Below, one piece after another: positions 34,953-43,854 of a stretch of DNA of 64,000 nt. The stretch's first letter is position 1, and each line of letters begins with the position of its first letter. Made by a program: the position numbers and the translations under genes. The notes below the pieces were generated by a model. The model saw nothing but the letters and a program-made list of their open reading frames with translations. It searched no databases and was not told the origin of the DNA. Origin of the DNA: Pantoea alhagi. Its GTDB lineage: Bacteria; Pseudomonadota; Gammaproteobacteria; Enterobacterales; Enterobacteriaceae. The stretch covers positions 1,798,001 through 1,862,000 of the forward strand of contig NZ_CP019706.1 of NCBI RefSeq assembly GCF_002101395.1. The letters run 5' to 3'.

Positions 34953-35857
34953 ATACGATCGTGCCGCTGCAGGCCGCCGTGGACGGTTTCTTGCGTTATG
35001 TTCAGGTAGAGCGCCAGCTCAGCCCGTTAACGCATGAAAACTATGCGCGCCAGCTTGCGGTGCTGACGGAACAGGTCAGTGAAATGAACATCACTGACTG
35101 GACGCAGCTGGAACCGATGCATGTGCGGTCGCTGGCGGCAAAAGGGCGTCGTGCAGGTTTACAGCCGGCGAGCCTGGCGCTGCGGCTTTCCGCCCTGCGC
35201 AGTTTTTTAGACTGGCTGGTCAGCCAGGGCGTGCTGAAGGCCAATCCGGCCAAAGGTATTGCCACGCCGCGCGCGCCGCGACATCTGCCGAAGAATATTG
35301 ATGTCGATGAAGTTAATCAGTTATTGAGCATTGACCAAAATGATCCACTGGCGGTGCGTGACCGCGCCATGATGGAAGTGATGTATGGCGCAGGGCTGCG
35401 TCTTTCCGAGCTGGTTGGTATCGATCTGCGCCATCTCGATCTGGAAGCGGGTGAAGTCTGGGTTACCGGCAAAGGCAGCAAAGAACGACGCTTGCCCATT
35501 GGGCGCACGGCGGTTGAATGGATCGAAAAGTGGCTAACGCTGCGTGCAGGCTTCGCGCCTGACGGCGATGCGCTGTTCATCTCAAAAGAAGGCAAGCGTA
35601 TTTCGGTGCGCAATGTGCAGAAGCGCTTCGCCGAATGGGGTGTTAAGCAAGGCGTCAGCAGCCACGTTCATCCTCACAAGCTGCGCCACTCTTTTGCCAC
35701 GCATATGCTGGAATCCAGCGGTGATTTACGTGCGGTACAGGAGCTACTGGGTCATGCCAGCCTCTCGACAACGCAAATCTACACCCATCTCGACTTTCAG
35801 CACCTGGCGTCAGTGTATGATGAGGCGCATCCACGCGCCAAACGAGGAAAATCCTGA
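34949..35857 (+). CDS. xerC: Site-specific tyrosine recombinase XerC
   Basis: With XerD resolves chromosome dimers at dif during division. It has 302 residues. The N-terminal SAM-like domain (FLRYVQVERQLSPLTHENYARQL) precedes the catalytic domain. Visible are the Arg in GAGLRLSELVGIDL, the Lys in TGKGSKERRLPIG, HKLRHSFATHML (His-x-x-Arg), LGHASLSTTQIYTHLDF (His and the nucleophilic Tyr). Last base shared with the yigB start (TGATG). Confidence 0.97.
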   Translation: MNTIVPLQAAVDGFLRYVQVERQLSPLTHENYARQLAVLTEQVSEMNITDWTQLEPMHVRSLAAKGRRAGLQPASLALRLSALRSFLDWLVSQGVLKANPAKGIATPRAPRHLPKNIDVDEVNQLLSIDQNDPLAVRDRAMMEVMYGAGLRLSELVGIDLRHLDLEAGEVWVTGKGSKERRLPIGRTAVEWIEKWLTLRAGFAPDGDALFISKEGKRISVRNVQKRFAEWGVKQGVSSHVHPHKLRHSFATHMLESSGDLRAVQELLGHASLSTTQIYTHLDFQHLASVYDEAHPRAKRGKS

Positions 35858-36573
35858 TGCATTTTTACCGTCGGCTGCAGCCGATCAAAGCGATTACTTT
35901 CGATCTGGATGACACGCTGTATGACAACCATCCGGTGATCCTGAAAACCACGCGAGAATCGCACCGCTTTTTGCAGTCATGGCATCCCGATCTGCATGAT
36001 TTTTCAGTGGAAGCCTATCAGCAGCTGCGCAATCAACTGCTGACGCAGGAACCTGATATCTGTCATGACGTCACGGAATGGCGACGACGCACCGTGGAAC
36101 TGGCGATGCTGAATATCGGCCTGACGCCTGCCGAGGCGCAGGAAGGCGCGGATAAGGTTATGGAAGTGTTCGCCCACTGGCGTAGCCAGGTTGATGTCCC
36201 GCCGGAAACGCACGTGGCGCTGGCGGCGCTGGCGGAGCGGGTTCCGCTGGTGGCGATAACCAACGGCAACGCCGAACCTCATCTGTTCGGTCTTGACCGC
36301 TATTTTCAGTTTGTGCTGCGTGCCGGCCCGCACGGGCGCGCGAAACCGTATCAGGATATGTATCATCTGGCGGCGCAGCGATTAAAACTCGCGCCGGAAA
36401 ATATCCTGCACGTGGGTGACGATCTCACGACCGACGTGGCTGGCGCGGTGCGCTACGGCATGCAGGCCTGCTGGATCAATCTGCGTGAGGGCAACCTGAT
36501 GCAGATTGACGATGCGCGGCTATTGCCGCATGTAGAAATTACGCAGTTGGCATCGCTGACGGCGCTGATATAA
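35857..36573 (+). CDS. yigB: 5-amino-6-(5-phospho-D-ribitylamino)uracil phosphatase YigB
   Basis: HAD-superfamily phosphatase that dephosphorylates the riboflavin pathway intermediate and FMN. It has 238 residues, as in E. coli. Motif I FDLDDTLYDN near the N-terminus, motif II ITNGN, motif III lysine in GRAKPYQDMY and motif IV HVGDDLTTDVAGA. Coupled to xerC and last gene of the lptM-dapF-yigA-xerC-yigB run. Confidence 0.95.
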   Translation: MHFYRRLQPIKAITFDLDDTLYDNHPVILKTTRESHRFLQSWHPDLHDFSVEAYQQLRNQLLTQEPDICHDVTEWRRRTVELAMLNIGLTPAEAQEGADKVMEVFAHWRSQVDVPPETHVALAALAERVPLVAITNGNAEPHLFGLDRYFQFVLRAGPHGRAKPYQDMYHLAAQRLKLAPENILHVGDDLTTDVAGAVRYGMQACWINLREGNLMQIDDARLLPHVEITQLASLTALI

Positions 36574-36577
36574 TCTT

Positions 36578-36593
36578 CTGTACAAATATCCAG
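36578..36593 (+). promoter_or_regulatory. LexA (SOS) box upstream of uvrD
   Basis: CTGT-ACAAATAT-CCAG follows the CTGT-N8-ACAG rule with one mismatch in the right half. The E. coli uvrD box also has CCAG as its right half. It lies 39 bp before the uvrD start, just after yigB. Confidence 0.65.
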
Positions 36594-36631
36594 TGATTTT
36601 GCTGGAGCGATTCTCCTGACTGACGGTGCTT

Positions 36632-38794
36632 ATGGACGTTTCTGACCTGCTAAACAGCCTGAATGATAAACAGCGCGAAGCCGTGGCGGCTCCACGCAAT
36701 AACCTGCTGGTGCTGGCAGGCGCGGGCAGTGGCAAGACACGCGTGCTGGTGCATCGTATCGCCTGGCTACTGACGGTAGAGAACTGCTCGCCCTACTCGA
36801 TTATGGCGGTGACCTTTACCAATAAAGCCGCCGCAGAGATGCGTCATCGTATTGAGCAGCTGATCGGCACCAGTCAGGGCGGCATGTGGATCGGCACGTT
36901 CCACGGTCTGGCGCATCGCCTGTTGCGCGCCCATCACCTTGACGCTCGCCTGCCGCAGGACTTTCAAATTCTCGACAGCGAAGATCAGCTGCGCCTGCTG
37001 AAGCGGCTGATCAAGGCAATGAATCTGGATGAAAAACAGTGGCCGCCGCGTCAGGCAATGTGGTACATCAACGGCAAAAAAGATGAGGGTTTGCGTCCTC
37101 AGAATATTGAAAGCTACGGCAATCCGGTGGAGCAAACCTGGCTGCGCATTTATCAGGCCTATCAGGAATCGTGCGATCGTGCCGGGCTGGTTGATTTTGC
37201 CGAGCTGCTGCTGCGCGCCCATGAGCTGTGGCTGAATAAGCCGCACATTCTTAACCACTATCGTGAACGCTTCACCAACATCATGGTGGATGAATTCCAG
37301 GATACCAACAATATCCAGTACGCCTGGATTCGGATGCTGGCTGGCGACAGCAGCCGGGTGATGATCGTTGGCGATGACGATCAGTCCATTTATGGATGGC
37401 GCGGCGCGCAGGTGGAAAACATTCAGCGTTTCCTGAACGATTTTCGCGGCGCAGAAACCATCCGTCTGGAGCAAAACTATCGCTCCACCAATAATATCCT
37501 GAAGGCCGCCAACGCCCTGATTGCCAACAACCATGGCCGACTGGGAAAAGAGCTGTGGACCGACGGCAGCGACGGTGAACCGATCTCGCTCTATTGCGCT
37601 TTTAACGAGCTGGATGAAGCGCGCTTTGTGGTGAACCGTATCAAAGTGTGGCAGGAGAACGGCGGCGCGCTCAGCGATTGTGCGATTCTTTATCGCAGCA
37701 ACGCCCAGTCGCGTGTGCTGGAAGAGGCGCTGCTGCAGGCCAGTATGCCGTATCGTATTTACGGCGGCATGCGCTTCTTTGAGCGTCAGGAGATCAAAGA
37801 TGCGCTGGCCTACCTGCGCCTGATCGCCAACCGTAACGATGATGCCGCCTTTGAGCGTGTGGTGAATACGCCAACGCGTGGCATTGGCGATCGCACGCTG
37901 GACGTGGTGCGTCAGGCGTCGCGTGACCGTCAGCTAACGTTATGGCAGGCGAGCCGCGAGTTGCTGCAGGAAAAGGCGCTGGCCGGCCGCGCCGCTTCGG
38001 CGCTGCAGCGTTTTACCGAACTGGTGGATTCGCTGGCGCAGGAAACGGCGGAGCTGCCTCTGCATATTCAAACCGACCGGGTGATCAAAGATTCCGGCCT
38101 GTGGCTGATGTATGAGCAGGAAAAAGGCGAGAAGGGCCAGGCGCGCATCGAAAACTTAGAAGAGCTGGTGAACGCTACGCGTCAGTACAGCTATCAGGAC
38201 GAAGATGAAGATTTGATGCCGTTGCAGGCGTTTCTGTCGCACGCGGCGCTGGAAGCGGGCGAAGGTCAGGCTGATAAATGGCAGGATGCGGCCCAGCTGA
38301 TGACTATGCATGCCGCCAAGGGGCTGGAGTTCAGCCAGGTCTTTATTGTCGGGATGGAAGAGGGGATGTTCCCCAGCCAGATGGCGCTCGACGAGGGCGG
38401 CAGGCTGGAAGAGGAGCGCCGTCTCGCCTACGTTGGCGTTACCCGCGCAATGAAAAAGCTGACGTTAACCTATGCGGAAACGCGTCGGCTCTACGGGAAG
38501 GAAGTTTATCATCGCCCGTCGCGCTTTATCGGTGAACTGCCGGAAGAGTGTGTGGATGAGGTACGCCTGCGCGCCAGCATTAGCCGCCCGGTCAACCATC
38601 AGCGGATGGGCACACCCGTGGCGCAGAATGACAGCGGCTTTACGCTGGGGCAGCGCGTGCGCCATGCCAAGTTTGGCGAAGGCACCATCATCAACCTTGA
38701 AGGCAGCGGCGATCACAGCCGTCTGCAGGTCGCATTTCAGGGACAGGGCATTAAATGGCTGGTGGCCGCCTATGCACGGCTTGAAGCGGTATAG
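36632..38794 (+). CDS. uvrD: DNA helicase II
   Basis: SF1A 3'-5' helicase that displaces the excised strand in nucleotide excision and mismatch repair. The start MDVSDLLNSLNDKQREAV at 36632 gives 720 residues, the E. coli length. Walker A GAGSGKTRVL near 30, VDEFQDTNNIQY near 220, GDDDQSIYGWRGA near 245, MTMHAAKGLEFSQV near 565 and YVGVTRAMKKL near 600. The C-terminal Tudor-like RNA polymerase-binding domain (LGQRVRHAKFGEGTIINLEG...WLVAAYARLE) is intact. Confidence 0.98.
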   Translation: MDVSDLLNSLNDKQREAVAAPRNNLLVLAGAGSGKTRVLVHRIAWLLTVENCSPYSIMAVTFTNKAAAEMRHRIEQLIGTSQGGMWIGTFHGLAHRLLRAHHLDARLPQDFQILDSEDQLRLLKRLIKAMNLDEKQWPPRQAMWYINGKKDEGLRPQNIESYGNPVEQTWLRIYQAYQESCDRAGLVDFAELLLRAHELWLNKPHILNHYRERFTNIMVDEFQDTNNIQYAWIRMLAGDSSRVMIVGDDDQSIYGWRGAQVENIQRFLNDFRGAETIRLEQNYRSTNNILKAANALIANNHGRLGKELWTDGSDGEPISLYCAFNELDEARFVVNRIKVWQENGGALSDCAILYRSNAQSRVLEEALLQASMPYRIYGGMRFFERQEIKDALAYLRLIANRNDDAAFERVVNTPTRGIGDRTLDVVRQASRDRQLTLWQASRELLQEKALAGRAASALQRFTELVDSLAQETAELPLHIQTDRVIKDSGLWLMYEQEKGEKGQARIENLEELVNATRQYSYQDEDEDLMPLQAFLSHAALEAGEGQADKWQDAAQLMTMHAAKGLEFSQVFIVGMEEGMFPSQMALDEGGRLEEERRLAYVGVTRAMKKLTLTYAETRRLYGKEVYHRPSRFIGELPEECVDEVRLRASISRPVNHQRMGTPVAQNDSGFTLGQRVRHAKFGEGTIINLEGSGDHSRLQVAFQGQGIKWLVAAYARLEAV

Positions 38795-38831
38795 CATTTG
38801 CCGCCGCGCTAATCTGGCGCAGCCTGCTCTT

Positions 38832-38868
38832 GTCTGGCCGCATGCGCGCCAGACGACAATTTTCTCCC
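38832..38868 (+). terminator. Possible uvrD terminator
   Basis: GTCTGGC (38832-38838) / GCCAGAC (38848-38854) stem followed by GACAATTTTCT. Modest T-run, so a weak candidate. Confidence 0.4.
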
Positions 38869-38975
38869 GTTGCTGAAAAGTCCGGACGCTGCCGCTGGCG
38901 GCGTCCTGCTTCGCTTGACGCCTTTTTCGTCTCAGCGTAACATGCGCGCACCATCACCCTAAGAGGACTTTCGCC

Positions 38976-39032
38976 TTGGACACTCCCAGTCGATGCTGGC
39001 TCACCTACCTTATTAACAGGTACAACCCCTAA
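38976..39032 (+). CDS. corL: Candidate CorL leader peptide
   Basis: An 18-codon TTG-initiated frame reading MDTPSRCWLTYLINRYNP, preceded by AAGAGGA with 9 nt spacing, in the 380-bp leader of corA. In Salmonella a short corL peptide in the corA leader couples translation to Rho-dependent termination. The position and ribosome-binding site fit that role. I cannot confirm sequence identity from memory, so the name is tentative. Confidence 0.45.
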   Translation: MDTPSRCWLTYLINRYNP

Positions 39033-39176
39033 GGCCATCCTCTTATGCTGATAGCCTTTGTGGTTGTCAGCGACCGCATTTCCCGTCGCACGAGTTAGCG
39101 TTTACCACCGACTGAAACTCAGGTTTCTGTGTTCTGGCGTATTGTCCCGTTTGAATGACCCATTGGGAGTACTGCT
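39033..39176 (+). promoter_or_regulatory. corA leader downstream of candidate corL
   Basis: About 145 bp of leader between the short ORF and corA with several short complementary stretches (for example TTGTGGTTGTCAGCGACC around 39060). By analogy with the Salmonella corA leader it may control Rho access, but no specific structure could be established. Confidence 0.3.
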
Positions 39177-40130
39177 ATGCTGAGCGCTTTTAAACTGGAT
39201 CACAGCCGCCTTACACGCCTGGAGCTGGAAGATACGCCAGAAGATCTGGTTTCTTCGGTTTGGGTCGATTTGATCGAGCCCGAAGAAGCAGAACGCGAGC
39301 GCGTACAAAATGAATTGGGTCAAAGCCTGGCGACCCGTCCCGAACTGGAAGATATCGAAGCCTCCGCGCGTTTTTTTGAAGACGAAGATGGCCTGCATAT
39401 TCACTCCTTCTTTTTCTATGAAGATGCCAAAGATCACGCAGGCAACGCCACTGTCGCCTTTACGATTCGCGAAGGGCGTCTCTATACGCTGCGCGAGCGC
39501 GAGCTGCCGGCGTTTCGTCTCTATCGTATGCGCGCCCGCAGTCAGACGCTGATTGACGGCAACGCCTATGAACTGTTGCTGGATCTGTTTGAAACCAAAA
39601 TTGAACAGCTGGCGGATGAGATTGAAAATATCTACAGCGATCTGGAAAAGCTAAGCCGGGTGATTATGGAAGGGCAGCAGGGCGATGAGTTCGATCAGGC
39701 GCTCTCTACGCTGGCGGAGCTGGAAGATATTGGCTGGAAAGTTCGCCTTTGTCTGATGGATACCCAGCGTGCGCTGAATTTCCTGGTGCGTAAGGCGCGC
39801 TTGCCTAATAACCAGCTGGAACAGGCACGGGAAATCCTGCGCGATATCGAATCCCTGCTGCCGCACAATGAATCCTTGTTCCAGAAGGTTAACTTTCTGA
39901 TGCAGGCGGCAATGGGTTTTATCAACATCGAGCAGAACCGCATTATCAAAATCTTCTCGGTGGTATCGGTGGTGTTCCTGCCGCCGACGCTGGTGGCCTC
40001 AAGTTACGGCATGAACTTTGAGTTTATGCCGGAGCTGAAATGGAGTTTTGGTTATCCTGCCGCCATCGGCCTGATGATCCTCGCCGGACTGGCACCCTAC
40101 CTCTACTTCAAACGTAAAAACTGGCTTTAA
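39177..40130 (+). CDS. corA: Magnesium/cobalt transport protein CorA
   Basis: Pentameric inner-membrane Mg2+ channel that also carries Co2+ and Ni2+. It has 317 residues (316 in E. coli). A large acidic cytoplasmic funnel domain precedes two C-terminal TM helices. TM1 (IFSVVSVVFLPPTLVASSYGMNFEFMPE) ends in the signature GMN, and TM2 (AAIGLMILAGLAPYLYF) is followed by the basic KRKNWL tail. The start MLSAFKLD is preceded by GGGAG. Confidence 0.98.
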   Translation: MLSAFKLDHSRLTRLELEDTPEDLVSSVWVDLIEPEEAERERVQNELGQSLATRPELEDIEASARFFEDEDGLHIHSFFFYEDAKDHAGNATVAFTIREGRLYTLRERELPAFRLYRMRARSQTLIDGNAYELLLDLFETKIEQLADEIENIYSDLEKLSRVIMEGQQGDEFDQALSTLAELEDIGWKVRLCLMDTQRALNFLVRKARLPNNQLEQAREILRDIESLLPHNESLFQKVNFLMQAAMGFINIEQNRIIKIFSVVSVVFLPPTLVASSYGMNFEFMPELKWSFGYPAAIGLMILAGLAPYLYFKRKNWL

Positions 40131-40137
40131 CGCTGCC

Positions 40138-40165
40138 GGCCGGAGATCTTCGCCGGCCTGTTGTT
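40138..40165 (+). terminator. Candidate corA terminator
   Basis: GGCCGG (40138-40143) / CCGGCC (40153-40158) hairpin 7 nt after the corA stop, followed by TGTTGTTG. Only loosely T-rich. Confidence 0.4.
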
Positions 40166-40231
40166 GCTGGTATTCCCGATGGGTTGGACGTAACCTTACG
40201 TTTTTCAAGCCTCTAAGATCGTTCCTTATCT

Positions 40232-41278
40232 ATGGAAAAGCTCTCGCGCAATCAGCAGTGGTTAACGCTTATCGGCGTTTCCCTGCTGCTGGGTTTTATA
40301 CTGCAATATTTTCATGTACCGGCCGCGCTGCTGCTGGGTCCGATGATCGTCGGCGTAGCCATGGGGCTGCTGGGCGCGACGCTGCGTATTGATAAGCGGC
40401 TGTTTATTCTCTGTCAGGCAGTGCTGGGCTGCATGATTGCGCAAAGCCTGTCGCCCTCGGTGATCGAGCCGCTGATTGCCGACTGGCCGATCGTGCTGAC
40501 GGTTCTGCTGCTGACGCTGGCAGCCAGCGGACTGTCTGGCTTCTTGCTGGTGCGCTACAGTGATTTGCCCGGGCCAACCGGCGCGTGGGGTTCTTCGCCA
40601 GGCGGAGCATCAGCGATGGTGGCGATGGCCGCGGATTATGGCGCTGATGCGCGGCTGGTAGCGTTTATGCAGTATCTGCGTGTGCTGTTTGTCGCCACCG
40701 CGGCAGCGATGGTGGCGCGTATCGGTTTGGGTGATGATGCGCAGCATGCCGCGCCGCAGCTCTGGTTTCCGCCGCTGGATATGCGTTTTGTTATTACGCT
40801 GGGCATTGTGCTGCTGGGAGCGTTTCTGGGGCAGCGCTTTCGCATCCCTTCCGGCGCGCTGCTGCTGCCTGCACTGGCGGGCGCGGCCCTGCAAAGCAGC
40901 GGGACAGTAGAGCTACAGGTGCCGGAGTGGTTGCTGGCGACCGCCTACGCATTAATCGGCTGGTCGGTTGGGCTACGTTTTACGCGCCCGATATTTCGTC
41001 TGGCGCTGCGCACGTTACCGCAGATGCTTGCCTCTATTATCGGGTTAATGCTGTTGTGCGGCGCAATGGCCTGGATGCTGACGAAGCTGCTGGATATCGA
41101 TCTGCTGACTGCTTATCTGGCAACCAGCCCTGGCGGGCTGGATACCGTGGCGATTATCGCGGCAGGGAGCCGCGTTGATATCGCTTTTGTTATGGCGCTG
41201 CAAACCCTTCGGCTGTTTACCATTTTACTTACCGGTCCGGCGCTGGCGCGTTTTATATCACGCTTTGCGCGTTCCTGA
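40232..41278 (+). CDS. abrB: AbrB family membrane protein
   Basis: 348-residue polytopic membrane protein of the AbrB/ammonia monooxygenase-like family; E. coli AbrB was linked to aidB regulation but its transport role is unproven. The two internally repeated signature blocks are present: GAWGSSPGGASAMVAMAADYGADARLVAFMQYLRVLF and LATSPGGLDTVAIIAAGS...ALQTLRLF. It occupies the corA-rarD gap where E. coli K-12 has yigF and yigG. The 3' end overlaps convergent rarD by 21 bp. Confidence 0.85.
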   Translation: MEKLSRNQQWLTLIGVSLLLGFILQYFHVPAALLLGPMIVGVAMGLLGATLRIDKRLFILCQAVLGCMIAQSLSPSVIEPLIADWPIVLTVLLLTLAASGLSGFLLVRYSDLPGPTGAWGSSPGGASAMVAMAADYGADARLVAFMQYLRVLFVATAAAMVARIGLGDDAQHAAPQLWFPPLDMRFVITLGIVLLGAFLGQRFRIPSGALLLPALAGAALQSSGTVELQVPEWLLATAYALIGWSVGLRFTRPIFRLALRTLPQMLASIIGLMLLCGAMAWMLTKLLDIDLLTAYLATSPGGLDTVAIIAAGSRVDIAFVMALQTLRLFTILLTGPALARFISRFARS

Positions 41279-42157
41279 CCGGCGCAGGGTATAGAGCGCA
41301 TCAATAATAAACAGCGCCAGCGCCAGCCAGATAAAGCCAAAGGTGACTGCTTTATCTGGCGTCATGATTTCGTCATAAAACAGCACCGCCAGCAGGAACA
41401 TCAGCGTAGGGCCGAGATATTGAAAAAAGCCCAGCGTCGACAGTCGCAGATGCGTGGCGGCGGCGGTGAACAGCATCAGTGGAACGGTGGTGACGACCCC
41501 GGCGGCAATCAGCAACAGGTTGAGCGAGGCGCTATTGTTGCCGAGATGGCTGGTGGCACTGTCGGCAATGCCAAACAGATAAATCGACGCCAGCGGAAAC
41601 AGCCATAATGTTTCAATCAACATCCCGCTCTGAGCATCTACCGCAATTTTCTTACGCACCAGCCCATACAGGGAAAAGCTCAACGCCAGTCCCAGCGCGA
41701 TAATTGGCAGTGAACCAAACTTCCACAGCTGTACCAGTACGCCGCAGGTCGCCAATGCCACCGCAACCCACTGCATGCGCCGAAAACGTTCGCCCAGAAA
41801 CACCATGCCGATGACCACGTTCAGCAGAGGATTAATAAAATATCCCAGGCTGGCCTCCAGCATATGATGATTATTTACTGCCCAGATAAACAGCAGCCAG
41901 TTGCCGCCGACCAGCGTGGCGGAGAGCGCCAGCAGGAGCACTTTTTTGGGCTGCTGAATGACCGATCTTACGCGCCGCCAGCTGCGGGTCAGTGAGATAA
42001 GCCCCAGCATAAACAGCGCCGACCAGATAACGCGATGCGTCATGATCTCGCCGGGAGCCACTTCCTGAAGCAGTTTGAAATAGGCGGGCGCTATGCCCCA
42101 GATAAAATAAGCGCACAGCGCACAGAGAATGCCCTGGCGCGTTTGTTGTGTATCCAT
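41258..42157 (-). CDS. rarD: EamA family transporter RarD
   Basis: Ten-TM drug/metabolite exporter family protein, linked to chloramphenicol sensitivity in some annotations; the physiological substrate is unknown. 299 residues from the ATG at 42157 (a GTG one codon upstream is possible). Conserved RQGILCALCAYFIWGIAPAYFKL at the start, NWLLFIWAVNNHHMLEASLGYFINPL in the first EamA repeat and STLGFFQYLGPTLMFLLAV in the second. Confidence 0.95.
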   Translation of the reverse strand: MDTQQTRQGILCALCAYFIWGIAPAYFKLLQEVAPGEIMTHRVIWSALFMLGLISLTRSWRRVRSVIQQPKKVLLLALSATLVGGNWLLFIWAVNNHHMLEASLGYFINPLLNVVIGMVFLGERFRRMQWVAVALATCGVLVQLWKFGSLPIIALGLALSFSLYGLVRKKIAVDAQSGMLIETLWLFPLASIYLFGIADSATSHLGNNSASLNLLLIAAGVVTTVPLMLFTAAATHLRLSTLGFFQYLGPTLMFLLAVLFYDEIMTPDKAVTFGFIWLALALFIIDALYTLRRSGTRKA

Positions 42158-42216
42158 CACCTTGTTCTCGGGGTAAAGGCGCCAGTGTAAAGGAAAAGCG
42201 GGCGCAGCGGTTAAAA

Positions 42217-42687
42217 TTAGCCGACCAGATAGGTTGCGGTAGCGCTGGCGATATGAACGTCCGCATCGTTATGCAACTCGACACGCGCCACGGAAATTTT
42301 ATTGCCGGCGCGCAGTAAGCTACTGGCGGCAATAAAATGCTCGCCGCGTCCGGGCCGCAAATAATCTACGCGCAGATCAATGGTTCCCATGCGCGCCAGG
42401 CGCTGGCGTAATTCCTGTTCGGTAATCTTCTCATGTCGCGTCAGCGAGGCAGTGACGCACACCAGGCCCGCCGCCACATCCAGTACTGAGGCAATAACGC
42501 CACCGTGCAAAATCTGTTGAGCTGCATTGCCCACCAGCATCGTTTTATTGGCAAAACGCAGTTCGGCGTAATCGGCATCAAGGCGTTTTAGCTCCAGGCC
42601 GAGCGCCTGATTAAAGGGCATATGATAAACAAATGTCTCGCCAATAAGCTGACGTGCCGCTGCCGAAGTTAACTGAGTCTCTGACAT
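42217..42687 (-). CDS. yigI: Acyl-CoA thioesterase YigI
   Basis: Hotdog-fold thioesterase of the PaaI/YigI type that hydrolyses medium- and long-chain acyl-CoA. 156 residues (155 in E. coli). NAAQQILHGGVIASVLDVAAG holds the HGG turn and catalytic Asp region, and DLRVDYLRPG is the typical following strand. Same strand as rarD, 60 bp upstream of it; divergent from pldA. Confidence 0.93.
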   Translation of the reverse strand: MSETQLTSAAARQLIGETFVYHMPFNQALGLELKRLDADYAELRFANKTMLVGNAAQQILHGGVIASVLDVAAGLVCVTASLTRHEKITEQELRQRLARMGTIDLRVDYLRPGRGEHFIAASSLLRAGNKISVARVELHNDADVHIASATATYLVG

Positions 42688-42878
42688 AAAAGGTTTTTCC
42701 TGAAGCCCATGCGTAATGTGCGATCATGTTAACAAATTGTGTATTCTATGCTGCCAGGAAAGTGCTTTCCACTTTCAGAAAACAGCGCTGAATTCATCCG
42801 GAAATTGTGTGTAGAATGGCCTGCTTTTTTTACATAATGGCCCTTTGAATGGCACACAGCGCTTCACCGGAGAATACT

Positions 42879-43757
42879 ATGCGGATGCTAAGAGGATTAG
42901 TTGCGGCGGCTTTATTACTGCCCGTACTGGCGCAGGCTAAAGAAGCCACCGTCAAGGAAATACATGATGCCCCAGCGGTACGCGGCAGCATTATCGCTAA
43001 CCTGCTGGAAAAACATGATAATCCCTTTGTGCTGTATCCCTATGAACGCAACTATCTGCTCTATACCTGGACCAGCGACCTTAACAGAGAAGCCATTGAG
43101 TCCTATGATTGGGCTGACAACGCGAAAAAGGATGAGGTACAATTCCAGCTCAGCCTGGCGTTTCCTTTATGGCGCGGTATTCTGGGCGATAATTCGGTGC
43201 TGGCCGCTTCTTATACCCAACGTTCCTGGTGGCAGCTCTCTAACCGTGGCGAGTCATCGCCTTTCCGTGAAACGAATTACGAACCACAAATTTTTCTCGG
43301 TTGGGCAACGGATTACTCGTTGGCCGGCTGGACGCTGCGCGATGTGGAGTTTGGCTTTAGTCATCAGTCCAATGGGCGCTCCGATCCCACTTCCCGCAGC
43401 TGGAACCGCGTTTATGCGCGCCTGATGGCGCAAAACGGCAACTTCCTGGCGGAAATTAAGCCCTGGTATCGCCTGCCGGAAGGCTCCAGCAGCGATGATA
43501 ACCCTGACATCACTAAATACATGGGTTACTATCGCGCCAAACTGGGCTACCAGATGGGCGACAGCATTTTCAGCATTCAGGGCACCTATAACTGGAATAC
43601 CGGTTACGGCGGCGCGGAGCTGGGCTGGAGCTATCCGATTAGCGAGCATGTGCGTTTTTATACCCAGGTATTTAGTGGCTACGGCGAATCGTTAATCGAT
43701 TATAATCACCGCCAGACTCGCGTCGGCGTTGGCGTAACCTTAAACGATCTGTTCTGA
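42879..43757 (+). CDS. pldA: Outer membrane phospholipase A
   Basis: Outer-membrane 12-stranded beta-barrel that hydrolyses phospholipids mislocalised to the outer leaflet. The ATG at 42879, with GGAG 6 nt upstream, gives 292 residues; ATG 42849 lacks such a site. Signal peptide MRMLRGLVAAALLLPVLAQA, then KEATVKEIHDAPAVRGSIIANLL. The His-Ser pair is in FGFSHQSNGRSDPTSRSWNR, with the conserved Asn in KYMGYY/NTGYGGAE. It ends in Phe, as expected for barrel assembly. Confidence 0.97.
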   Translation: MRMLRGLVAAALLLPVLAQAKEATVKEIHDAPAVRGSIIANLLEKHDNPFVLYPYERNYLLYTWTSDLNREAIESYDWADNAKKDEVQFQLSLAFPLWRGILGDNSVLAASYTQRSWWQLSNRGESSPFRETNYEPQIFLGWATDYSLAGWTLRDVEFGFSHQSNGRSDPTSRSWNRVYARLMAQNGNFLAEIKPWYRLPEGSSSDDNPDITKYMGYYRAKLGYQMGDSIFSIQGTYNWNTGYGGAELGWSYPISEHVRFYTQVFSGYGESLIDYNHRQTRVGVGVTLNDLF

Positions 43758-43800
43758 TCCAGGCCCGCCCGGCGGGTCTGTCACTTAGCTATTCTCTCTT

Positions 43801-43818
43801 CGGGCGGCATGCCGCCCG
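43801..43818. repeat. Perfect palindrome between pldA and recQ
   Basis: CGGGCGGCATGCCGCCCG is fully self-complementary over 18 bp. It lies 43 nt after the pldA stop with no T-tract, so it may be an mRNA-end hairpin rather than an intrinsic terminator. Confidence 0.5.
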
Positions 43819-43854
43819 TCAAGTCATCATTATGCAGTGCAATACGGGGAAGAC

